64,000 bases of DNA, from contig JAEWGW010000018.1 of assembly GCA_023388055.1 (NCBI GenBank), positions 62,001 through 126,000 on the forward strand, in the 5' to 3' direction. The translations under genes were made by a program, and so were the position numbers. Position 1 is the first letter of the stretch; every line of letters begins with the position of its first letter. Positions 29,261 through 37,783 of this stretch are shown in pieces. The notes beneath the pieces were generated by a model. It was given only the letters and a program-made list of their open reading frames with translations, was not told the DNA's origin and did not search any database. Source of the stretch: Bacillota bacterium (GTDB lineage: Bacteria > Bacillota > Bacilli > Paenibacillales > NBRC-103111).

Positions 29261-29444
29261 TTGCGGACACAGAAGCCGTTATTTTGCCAAAAACGGGGGG
29301 GTTTGTTGATTTCACGGACACTGGTTCCGTTATTTCTGCTATTCCGCCCCATATTGGCCTGGTTCGCCTCAAATAACGGATCGTGTGTCCGCGAAAATCA
29401 GAAAGTGGTGATTTTTTCGCAAATAGCGCCTCTGGAGTCCGTTA
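29261..29444. repeat. Four-unit intergenic repeat array, D-D-I-I geometry (array 4)
   Basis: Direct units GCGGACAC-AGAAGCCGTTATTT (start 29261) and ACGGACAC-TGGTTCCGTTATTT (start 29312); inverted units AAATAACGGATCGTGTGTCC (end 29393) and AAATAGCGCCTCTGGAGTCC (end 29444). Both spacings are 51 bp and the total 184 bp. It starts 27 bp after the metE stop. Units can form their own stem (ACGGA/TCCGT). Confidence 0.85.
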
Positions 29445-29470
29445 GCCGCTTCTGCTTCTGCTCCTGTTCC

Positions 29471-31786
29471 TTACCGCAGCTCAGCTCCTGCCCCACCACC
29501 AACATCTCCGCTCTCCAGCTCCGCCCGCACCTGCTTGGCGGCCTGGACCATGTTGCCGAGAGCGGCGACGGTTTCCAGCATCCGGCGGGTTTTTAGCCCG
29601 CAGTCCGGGTTAATCCAGAACTGCCGGGGGGACAGCACCTGCAGAGCCCGGCGGATCATGCCCTCCATCTCGGCCACGGGAGGCACCCGGGGACTGTGGA
29701 TGTCATAGACGCCCAAGCCGATGCCCAGCTCGTAGGTTTCCTCCTCGAAGCTGGCAATCAGCTCCCCGTGGCTGCGCGAGGTTTCGATGGAGATGACATC
29801 GGCGTCCAAAGCGCGGATGGTCCCAATCATGTCCTGGAACTCGCAATAGCACATATGGGTATGGATTTGCGTTTCGTCCTTCACCGTGGAGGTGGACAGC
29901 CGGAAGGCCTTCACCGTCCATTCCAGATACTCCTCCACCAGCGGCTGCTTTAAGGGGAGCCCCTCCCGGAGGGCCGGCTCATCCACCTGAATCATGCCGA
30001 TGCCCGCCGCCTCCAGCGCCTCCACCTCCTGCCGGAGCGCCAGTGCAATCTGGAAGGCCACATCCCTCCGGGACAGATCATCCCGCACAAAGGACCAGTT
30101 GAGGATAGTCACCGGTCCGGTCAGCATTCCCTTCACGGGAGCCTCCGACAGAGACTGGGCGTAGACCGTTTCCGCCACAGTCATCGGTGCCGTGTATTCC
30201 ACATCCCCGAAGATCACCGGAGGTTTGACGCAGCGGGAGCCGTAGGATTGCACCCAGCCATTCCCCGTAAAGGCGAAACCCTCCAGCTTTTCCCCGAAAA
30301 ACTCCACCATATCGTTGCGCTCAAACTCGCCGTGCACCAGCACATCCAGACCCAGCTCCTGCTGGATGCCGATCCATCTGCCGATTTCCTCCCGAATAAA
30401 CGACTGGTACTTCTCCTCCGTCCACTCTCCCTTGCGCCACTTCCGGCGGGCGCTGCGCACCTCCGGGGTTTGGGGAAAGCTGCCGATGGTCGTCGTTGGC
30501 AATAGCGGAAGCTGCCACCGCTTCTCCTGGCGGTCCCGGCGCTCCTCAAAGCCTCCTGCCCGGGTAACCGGCTGGGCTGCCAATCCCGCCATCCGCTCCC
30601 GCACCTCTCCCCGGTTCCGGAAAGGAGAAACCGCCAAGGCCTCACGTCCTCTCCGCAAAGCATCCAGCTCCGCCGCCACAGCCGCTTCGCCTAGCTTGCC
30701 CGCCTTGGTCAGCAGCACAATCTCCTCCAGCTTCTGGTCGGCAAACGCCAAGGCCTCACGCAGCACCAGATCAAGCCCTATCTCCGGCACGGTGCTAACC
30801 GGCACATGCAGCAGGCTGCAGGAGGGCTGGATCACCAGCCGGCTGTCCTCCACCCCATTGCGCAATGCGGTCAGCACCCTAAGCCGTTCATCCGGATCGC
30901 AAGCCCAAATGTTGCGCCCGTCCACCAGCCCAACGCCCAGCACCTTTCCGGCGGGGAAGCCATGGCGGAGCACCGCCTCCAGATTCAGGCCGCGGTCGTG
31001 GACGAAGTCCAGCCCAATGCCATGAACCGGCAGCGCCACCACCTTTTCATACGCCTCCACCGCTTCGAAATAGGTCTGCAAAAACAGCCGCAGCTCCGGC
31101 ACCTCCCGCACAAGCTGCCCGTAAAGCTCCTCCGCCAGAGCCAGCTCCTCCGCAGTCACATTGGTGGACAAAATCGGCTCATCCACCTGCACCCATTGCA
31201 CCCCTGCCTCCGCAAGCTCCCGGAGCACCTGTACATACAAGGGCAGCAGCCGGCGGGTCCAAGCCACCAGTTCACCGGGCGCATAGCCCTTGGCCAGCTT
31301 CACAAAGGTCAGCGGCCCCACCAGCACCGGCCTGCCTTCAATGCCCAGCTCCTCCTTGGCCTCCGCATACGCCTCAAGCAGCCGGTTTCCCGTCAGCACA
31401 GGCTGCGCGCCGTCAAGCTCCGGAACAATATAATGGTAATTGGTATTGAACCATTTGGTCATTTCACAGGCAGCAGCGTCCTTACTGCCCCGGGCCATGT
31501 CATAATAGACGGAGAGGGAGGGTGTGCCGCCCTCATAGCCGAACCGACGGGGGATCAGCCCGAACATCACCGCCGTATCCAGCACATGGTCGTAGCACGT
31601 AAAATCCCCTACGGGAATAATGTCAATGCCCTTCTCCTGCTGTAATCGCAGGTTGGCCAATCGGATCTCCTTCAGCCTGGCGTGAAACTCAGCCTCAGCC
31701 AAATCCCCCGCCCAAAAGGATTCCAAAACCTTTTTCCACTGTCTCTCCAGCCCGATACGGGGATAACCCAGGTTGCCGCTTTTCAT
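29471..31786 (-). CDS. metE: Cobalamin-independent methionine synthase
   Basis: A 771-residue 5-methyltetrahydropteroyltriglutamate-homocysteine methyltransferase. The N-terminal half begins GNLGYPRIGLERQWKKVLESFW and the C-terminal half has LLPTTTIGSFPQT and the zinc ligands in THMCYCEF and NPDCGLKTR. Length is normal. ATG 31786 follows AAGGAGAG. The LysR-type gene upstream on the same strand and two palindromes in the 170-bp gap suggest LysR control; no SAM or T-box riboswitch was recognised in that gap. Confidence 0.96.
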   Translation of the reverse strand: MKSGNLGYPRIGLERQWKKVLESFWAGDLAEAEFHARLKEIRLANLRLQQEKGIDIIPVGDFTCYDHVLDTAVMFGLIPRRFGYEGGTPSLSVYYDMARGSKDAAACEMTKWFNTNYHYIVPELDGAQPVLTGNRLLEAYAEAKEELGIEGRPVLVGPLTFVKLAKGYAPGELVAWTRRLLPLYVQVLRELAEAGVQWVQVDEPILSTNVTAEELALAEELYGQLVREVPELRLFLQTYFEAVEAYEKVVALPVHGIGLDFVHDRGLNLEAVLRHGFPAGKVLGVGLVDGRNIWACDPDERLRVLTALRNGVEDSRLVIQPSCSLLHVPVSTVPEIGLDLVLREALAFADQKLEEIVLLTKAGKLGEAAVAAELDALRRGREALAVSPFRNRGEVRERMAGLAAQPVTRAGGFEERRDRQEKRWQLPLLPTTTIGSFPQTPEVRSARRKWRKGEWTEEKYQSFIREEIGRWIGIQQELGLDVLVHGEFERNDMVEFFGEKLEGFAFTGNGWVQSYGSRCVKPPVIFGDVEYTAPMTVAETVYAQSLSEAPVKGMLTGPVTILNWSFVRDDLSRRDVAFQIALALRQEVEALEAAGIGMIQVDEPALREGLPLKQPLVEEYLEWTVKAFRLSTSTVKDETQIHTHMCYCEFQDMIGTIRALDADVISIETSRSHGELIASFEEETYELGIGLGVYDIHSPRVPPVAEMEGMIRRALQVLSPRQFWINPDCGLKTRRMLETVAALGNMVQAAKQVRAELESGDVGGGAGAELR

Positions 31787-31832
31787 CCGCCATCTCTCCT
31801 TGTCACCAATCCGTTGTTACAGGAAAGATAAC

Positions 31833-31884
31833 ATATCCGATCGGATATAGGGTATGACCATAAAGCTATGGCTGGATATAGCCA
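31833..31884. promoter_or_regulatory. Two palindromic sites between the lysR-type gene and metE
   Basis: ATATCCGATCGGATAT (31833-31848) is a perfect 16-bp palindrome. TGGCTGGATATAGCCA (31869-31884) is an inverted repeat with 5-bp arms around GGATAT. Both contain GGATAT. Their position 47-98 bp upstream of metE fits the paired recognition and activation sites of LysR-family activators. Confidence 0.6.
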
Positions 31885-31957
31885 AAATATATACCCCTAG
31901 ACAGACTGAGCCGTAAAACCGCTCGAAACCCATTTCTGCTCCGCGCTGGTTAACGGA

Positions 31958-32857
31958 TTATTGAGTCGCCTCCTGCAAAGCCTCCACATAGGCAACTGCC
32001 AGTCTGGACAAGGCGGCGTTCTGATGGCAGATCCAGCCCACATGGATAGTCTCGTCGCTGGCCAGCGGCACCGGAATAATGTCATTGCCGTTCAGATCCT
32101 TGCTCAGCACCCCGGTGGAAATGGTGTAGCCGTTTAAGCCGATCAGCAGATTGAACAGAGTGGCCCGGTCGCTGACGCGGATGCTTTTGGGACGGGCGAT
32201 GGTGCTCAGAATTTCCTCGGAGAAGTGAAAGGAATTGTATTCCCCCTGCTCAAAATACAGGTACGGATACTCCCGCAGCTGCTCCAGCGTCACCACGGAA
32301 TGTTTCGCCAGCGGATTATGGGCGCTCACAAAAATATGAGCCTTGGCCGTAAACAGGCTGTTAAACATCAGATTGGCGTTTTTCAGCAGGCGGCTGATGA
32401 CCTTATTATTGAAGTCGTTCATATAAAGGATGCCGATTTCGCTTTTTTGGTCCTTCACATCCTGGATGATCTCATGGGTTTTAGTCTCCCGCAGGGACAG
32501 CTCGTACTCCTCCTGCCCGTATTCCTGCACCAGCTTGACGAAGGCGTTCACGGCGAAGGCATAATGCTGGGTGGATACGGAAAAATGCTGGGGCGACGGC
32601 TTCGCATTCAGATACCGGCTCTCCAGAAGCTCCGCCTGTTCGATGACCTGACGGGCATAACCCAGGAACTCGGCGCCCTCCTTGGAGAGCATAATCCCCT
32701 TATTAGTCCGTTGAAAAATAATGATGCCGGTCTCCTCCTCCAGCTCCTTAATGGCGCTGGACAGGCTGGGCTGGGAGATGAACAGCCGCTTGGCCGCTTC
32801 GTTCATGGAGCCGCGGGCCGCCACCTCCAGCACATAACGCAGCTGCTGCAATGTCAT
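31958..32857 (-). CDS. LysR-family regulator, probable activator of metE
   Basis: A 299-residue LysR-type protein: N-terminal winged helix (MTLQQLRYVLEVAARGSMNEAAKRLFISQPSLSSAIKELEEETG) and a periplasmic-binding-protein-like effector domain. It is similar in layout to CmbR/FhuR/MetR-type regulators of sulfur amino acid genes. It lies directly upstream of metE on the same strand, 171 bp apart. The gap carries palindromes that may be its targets. The effector is unknown; O-acetylserine or homocysteine are candidates by family. Confidence 0.85.
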   Translation of the reverse strand: MTLQQLRYVLEVAARGSMNEAAKRLFISQPSLSSAIKELEEETGIIIFQRTNKGIMLSKEGAEFLGYARQVIEQAELLESRYLNAKPSPQHFSVSTQHYAFAVNAFVKLVQEYGQEEYELSLRETKTHEIIQDVKDQKSEIGILYMNDFNNKVISRLLKNANLMFNSLFTAKAHIFVSAHNPLAKHSVVTLEQLREYPYLYFEQGEYNSFHFSEEILSTIARPKSIRVSDRATLFNLLIGLNGYTISTGVLSKDLNGNDIIPVPLASDETIHVGWICHQNAALSRLAVAYVEALQEATQ

Positions 32858-32921
32858 GGCAGAGTCCTCTCTTTTGGATAAAGATGCTTGTTTTTCTGAT
32901 CATACCCGTTCCAACTCCCGT

Positions 32922-33347
32922 TCACAAGCCCCCGCCTGTGGACAGCTCCGCGGCCAATTCCTTGGCTGCCGCTATGACCTGTTGACGGGGAACAGCCGCC
33001 AAGGTTCCCGGAGGAGCCGGCAGCTTGGCCTGGGGGCTGCTGCGGTAATACACATAAGCAGTGACGATGGAGCCATCCGCCAGTTGGACCTGGACCAGAA
33101 CCCGCACATAATCGGGCACATTCTCCCACAGATCCGCCGTCATCAGCTCATCCGCCGACAGGCATAGAAGCTCTCCCGGCACCTGGCAGCCGGGTTCCTG
33201 CACCACAAAGTAATACCCATCGGCGTCGGCAAACCTGCTGTGATTGGGAAGAAAAGCAGGGCCCACCGTCACAATTCTGCCGAAAAGAATATGCTGAACC
33301 TCCTGATCAATGAAGGTTCCATAGGAAAACAAGTAATAATAGCCCAT
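32922..33347 (-). CDS. Gamma-glutamylcyclotransferase-like (AIG2/GGCT fold) protein
   Basis: A 141-residue protein. YLFSYGTFIDQEVQHILFG matches the YGSL-type nucleotide-like binding loop of the GGCT fold, followed by the beta-barrel strands and a conserved glutamate-rich part (LSADELMTADLWE). Such proteins cleave gamma-glutamyl amines or act in antibiotic synthesis; the exact reaction is unknown. ATG 33347 follows AGGAGG. It is the first gene upstream of the LysR gene, same strand, 64 bp apart. Confidence 0.8.
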   Translation of the reverse strand: MGYYYLFSYGTFIDQEVQHILFGRIVTVGPAFLPNHSRFADADGYYFVVQEPGCQVPGELLCLSADELMTADLWENVPDYVRVLVQVQLADGSIVTAYVYYRSSPQAKLPAPPGTLAAVPRQQVIAAAKELAAELSTGGGL

Positions 33348-33466
33348 ATTTCCTCCTGGAGCGGAATTGGATTCGGTTCAAGCCTCCGCTCTATGTAATG
33401 ATGTATGCATGTCTGGGCCCATCATGTGCCTGTACATTAAACACAAGCATCCGTTTTCATATTTAC

Positions 33467-33483
33467 ATACCTTCGGTCGGTAT
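33467..33483. promoter_or_regulatory. Candidate TetR operator
   Basis: ATACC-N7-GGTAT, a 5-bp-arm inverted repeat about 55 bp upstream of the TetR start codon, located where its promoter must be. Confidence 0.5.
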
Positions 33484-33537
33484 TTATAATAAGTTTAAAC
33501 GGATTCTCTTCAAACATACATATGAGGAGGGGTAATT

Positions 33538-34161
33538 GTGAAGCAAGAGGAACGCAGGCGCACTACCATCCGTCTGCTGCTGGATACGGCCATTGCCCTG
33601 ATCGCCGAGAAGGGCTGCCATCTGCTGACGATGCAGGATATCGCCAATGCGGCAGGTTTGTCCAAGGGGGCGATTTTCCATTATGTCAAAAGCAAGGATG
33701 AAATGTTCGTCTGGGTACTGCAAGAGCAGCTGGAGCAAACAAATAACCGGTTTTTGGATGAGGTGGCCTCCGGACGCCGTACCTTCGCCGAGCCGATGAA
33801 GGCCATTGCGGACAGCATCTCCTCCTACGGGAAAGCGGGCAATGTCACCAACAAGGTATTGCTGTATCTGCTTGGCAAGGAGGATCAGCCCCTTATTGCG
33901 GAAGCGATTCGTGACTACTATAAAAAGTCGGTGCAGCTCTCCCAAAGCTGGATTGAAGTCGGTCAGCAATACGGCGTTATTCCTCCATCCGTGGATGCGG
34001 CCAAAACAGCCGACATGTTCGTTCTGCTCACCTTCGGAATGCGGATGCGCGCCTCCATTCCGTTTGACGGGCCAGCCTTCTCAGGTGCCGATTTCACGGC
34101 CTTCATCACTTCCGTATTGCAGCCCAACGCGGTTAAAAATGAAAAGGAGGTTTCCCAATGA
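33538..34161 (+). CDS. TetR-family regulator
   Basis: A 207-residue repressor with the N-terminal TetR helix-turn-helix (LLDTAIALIAEKGCHLLTMQDIANAAGLSKGAIFHYVKSKDEMF). The C-terminal domain is alpha-helical and variable. The start is GTG at 33538, preceded by GAGGAGGGG. It overlaps the DoxX gene (ATGA) and likely represses both genes. Confidence 0.88.
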   Translation: MKQEERRRTTIRLLLDTAIALIAEKGCHLLTMQDIANAAGLSKGAIFHYVKSKDEMFVWVLQEQLEQTNNRFLDEVASGRRTFAEPMKAIADSISSYGKAGNVTNKVLLYLLGKEDQPLIAEAIRDYYKKSVQLSQSWIEVGQQYGVIPPSVDAAKTADMFVLLTFGMRMRASIPFDGPAFSGADFTAFITSVLQPNAVKNEKEVSQ

Positions 34162-34592
34162 TCCCTTTGTATGTGCTGGTGGTATCATTTGTGCTGTTCC
34201 GCGCTTCGGGTTTGGCCGGTTTTGCGTACTTTTCAGAGTGGCATTCCTCCCTCCAGGCTGCAGTTGCACTTATGCTCCTGGTTGCCGCCTCGGCCCATTG
34301 GGGCTCCAAACGCCGGGACTTAATCCGGATGGTGCCCTCCGCCTTTCCCCGGCCGGAGCTCATCGTCAGCATTACCGGACTGCTGGAAATTGCCGGAGCT
34401 GTTGGCCTCCTGTTCCCCGCCACCTCCCGAATCGCCTCGATCTGCTTGGCCCTGCTGCTGGTTGCCATGTTTCCCGCCAATATAAAAGCCGCCAGTGAAT
34501 CCTTGACCATCGGAGGACGGCCTGTGCCCAAGCTGCCGGTGCGTATGCTGCTCCAGCTTATTTTTATAGCGGCCGTGCTGTTAGCCGGTTAA
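34158..34592 (+). CDS. DoxX-family membrane protein
   Basis: A 144-residue protein with four membrane helices. PELIVSITGLLEIAGAVGLLFP in helix 2-3 and MFPANIKAA are characteristic of DoxX-like proteins. These are small quinone-associated or stress-related membrane proteins of unclear activity. It is translationally coupled to the TetR gene, so it is the probable target. Confidence 0.82.
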   Translation: MIPLYVLVVSFVLFRASGLAGFAYFSEWHSSLQAAVALMLLVAASAHWGSKRRDLIRMVPSAFPRPELIVSITGLLEIAGAVGLLFPATSRIASICLALLLVAMFPANIKAASESLTIGGRPVPKLPVRMLLQLIFIAAVLLAG

Positions 34593-34596
34593 AAAA

Positions 34597-34632
34597 AGAA
34601 CCGCAGGGAGGCACTGGCCCCTTGCGGTTCTT
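34597..34632. terminator. Bidirectional terminator between DoxX and kdgA
   Basis: AAGAACCGCA / TGCGGTTCTT stem around a 16-base loop with A-run before and T after. It separates the convergent DoxX and kdgA genes. Confidence 0.8.
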
Positions 34633-34655
34633 CTGTATAGCTGCTCTATGCTTGC

Positions 34656-35318
34656 TTACGCCTTGGCAGCCTTGAAGGCAGCTACGTATTCAGCGGCTTT
34701 TTTGGCAATGCTGCTGTAGTCGCCAGTCTTCACGGCGTCTGCAGTCAGGTCGCCGCCGATGCCTACGGCAGTTGCGCCTGCTTTGATCCACTCGGCCAGG
34801 TTGGAGAGGGATACGCCGCCGGTCGGCATGATGTTGGCTTGCGGCAGAGGGCCCTTGATGGCTTTGATCATGGAAGGAGCGAAGGCATTGCCCGGGAAGA
34901 GCTTCACTACATCTACGCCCAGCTCCAGCGCTTGCTGAATTTCCTTGATGGTCATGCAGCCCGGCATCACGGGAACACGGTACCGGTTGCACAGGATCAC
35001 GGTTTCGGGGTTCAAGCTGGGTCCAACCACAAATTCGGAGCCGGCCAGGATAGCGGCACGGGCGGTTTCCGGATCAAGCACAGTACCTACGCCAATGATG
35101 GCGAAGCGGGCCGGGTCCTTGGCGGTGCTGGAATACTTGGCAGCCAGGGTTTCGATGGCACGCAATGCGCCCGGAACGGTCATGGTGATTTCAATAACCT
35201 TGATGCCGCCTTCGATGGCTTGCTCAGCCATACGCACAACATCCTCGGCAGTATCGGCACGCAGAACGGCTACAACGCCTTGTTCGGCGATTTGTTGGAT
35301 AACTTTAATTTTTTTCAT
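34656..35318 (-). CDS. kdgA: KDPG/KHG aldolase
   Basis: A 220-residue class I aldolase that splits 2-keto-3-deoxy-6-phosphogluconate into pyruvate and glyceraldehyde-3-phosphate. It has the N-terminal GVVAVLRADTAEDVVRMAE, the IEITMTVPGAL motif with the catalytic Glu, and the Schiff-base Lys in VVKLFPGNAF. ATG 35318 has GGAG six bases upstream. Together with the 2-keto-3-deoxygluconate kinase gene just before it, it forms the last steps of uronate or pectin breakdown. A LacI-like palindrome lies in the gap. Confidence 0.93.
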   Translation of the reverse strand: MKKIKVIQQIAEQGVVAVLRADTAEDVVRMAEQAIEGGIKVIEITMTVPGALRAIETLAAKYSSTAKDPARFAIIGVGTVLDPETARAAILAGSEFVVGPSLNPETVILCNRYRVPVMPGCMTIKEIQQALELGVDVVKLFPGNAFAPSMIKAIKGPLPQANIMPTGGVSLSNLAEWIKAGATAVGIGGDLTADAVKTGDYSSIAKKAAEYVAAFKAAKA

Positions 35319-35370
35319 GGTTTTCTCCACATTCCTTTTCTTCGTCCCGTTTACATTCAAGGACGTTAAT

Positions 35371-35386
35371 GTTTAACGCGTGTAAC
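35371..35386. promoter_or_regulatory. LacI-type operator-like site between kdgK and kdgA
   Basis: GTTTAACGCGTGTAAC is a partial inverted repeat (12 of 16 positions symmetric) around CGCG. It resembles LacI-family operators with a central CG. Confidence 0.4.
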
Positions 35387-35396
35387 CTTCAAAAGC

Positions 35397-36371
35397 TTAG
35401 CGCTCGACGCTCTTCTTGTTCTGGAGCACCGCCTGGGCCTTTTCCCAAGTGGGCAATGCTTCCCAGTCGCCTTCCATCTGTACCGCCAGGGAGCCCATCA
35501 GGCTGCCGAGACGGACAGCTTCAGCCAGCTCATACCCCTTGAGCACACCTACGATGAAGCCTGCGCAGAAGCCGTCGCCGGCTCCTACGGTATCCACTAC
35601 GCGCTCTGCCTTGAAGAAGGGGATGGCGGTTACCTTGCCGTTTTCGATCAGGTAGGTTTCGTCATCTCCGCCCTTCACGATGGAAACGGCGCGCAGCTTG
35701 GACAGACGGGCTACGATTTCGTCGAAGTCCTCGGTTTCATACATCAGCTTCAGCTCGTCCAGGCCGGGCAGGAAGTAGTCGGCTTCCTCAGCCATAGGCA
35801 GCAGAACATCTCTGGCTTCCTCCAGGGTCCACAGTTTCAGACGCAGATTGGGGTCAAAGCAAACCTTGACGCCATGCTTCTTGGCCATGCGGATAGCGGC
35901 CCAGAGAGTTTCCCGGCAGCTTTCGGAGAGAGCCGCGGTAATGCCGGTCACATGCAGGATTTTGGCCTGCTTGATGTATTCCTCATCCAGATGCTCGGGA
36001 CGCATCAGGCTGGCTGCGGAATTTTTGCGGTAATAATAGACGAAGGACTTGCCGGAGATCGCTTCCTTCAGCATCAATCCGGTAGGAGCCTCGTCGGTCA
36101 ATTCCACGCGGGAGACGTCAACGCCTTCGCCGCGGATGCGCTTCTGGATCATCAGACCCATGGGGTCCTTGCCCAGACGGCCGAACCAGCCTACGCGGTG
36201 ACCCAGACGGGCCACGCCGATGGCGAAGTTGCTCTCTGCGCCGCCGAAGGACTTGTCCAGGGTAGCCGAGTATTCGATCCCCTTGTTGCCCGTGGACATC
36301 AGGAGTCCCATGGATTCGCCGAAGGTCAGCACCTCCGGGATGTATTGCTGCTCTTTCATTGCCTGTGTCAT
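35397..36371 (-). CDS. kdgK: 2-keto-3-deoxygluconate kinase (PfkB family)
   Basis: A 324-residue ribokinase-family sugar kinase. The first PfkB signature is GGAESNFAIGVARLG and the second DTVGAGDGFCAGFIVG with the catalytic Asp. The LTFGESMGLL start is typical for KDG kinases. Product: 2-keto-3-deoxy-6-phosphogluconate, the substrate of the aldolase encoded next (78 bp gap). ATG 36371 follows GGTGGAGG. The operon may depend on the GAACACGTGTTC palindrome upstream. Confidence 0.9.
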   Translation of the reverse strand: MTQAMKEQQYIPEVLTFGESMGLLMSTGNKGIEYSATLDKSFGGAESNFAIGVARLGHRVGWFGRLGKDPMGLMIQKRIRGEGVDVSRVELTDEAPTGLMLKEAISGKSFVYYYRKNSAASLMRPEHLDEEYIKQAKILHVTGITAALSESCRETLWAAIRMAKKHGVKVCFDPNLRLKLWTLEEARDVLLPMAEEADYFLPGLDELKLMYETEDFDEIVARLSKLRAVSIVKGGDDETYLIENGKVTAIPFFKAERVVDTVGAGDGFCAGFIVGVLKGYELAEAVRLGSLMGSLAVQMEGDWEALPTWEKAQAVLQNKKSVER

Positions 36372-36691
36372 TCTTCAGCCTCCACCTGCTCCCGCTTTTC
36401 GCCAAAACGGGAATATAATCGGATTTTCACCATTGAACACGTGTTCCGCTCTTGATTGCGCCGTGTTTCCTGCTATAGCCTGTTTTCCATTGTACCATAC
36501 TTTCAAGACTTTGCGGCAGGCATTTCTACGACGATTTCTTGGATTTTTTTTAGGTTTCACTCCCTTCATTGCGCTTGGAAGCCAAGGGTGCTACACTTTC
36601 CGGTATAGCGCGGAGCGGTTTGATTATGGGTTCACGGAGTTGTGCGGACGCTTTGAAAATTTTGCTTTTGTGAAAAAGGAGTTTTTGCAGC
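36372..36691. other. Divergent intergenic region between kdgK and the AbrB-family gene
   Basis: 320 bp with the kdgK palindrome at 36435-36446. The remainder up to the ribosome binding site AAGGAG before 36692 shows no recognisable promoter, repeat or RNA structure. Confidence 0.4.
36435..36446. promoter_or_regulatory. Palindromic operator upstream of kdgK
   Basis: GAACACGTGTTC is a perfect 12-bp palindrome 64 bp before the kdgK start. It is a candidate binding site for a KdgR-type regulator, which is not encoded in this window. A TATATT -10-like hexamer lies about 20 bp downstream on the minus strand. Confidence 0.5.
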
Positions 36692-37780
<1,089 letters not shown>

Positions 37781-37783
37781 CCA

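Noticed and set aside
31787..31957. SAM or T-box riboswitch upstream of metE
   Set aside because: No conserved box of either class was found by eye; palindromes explain the visible structure better.
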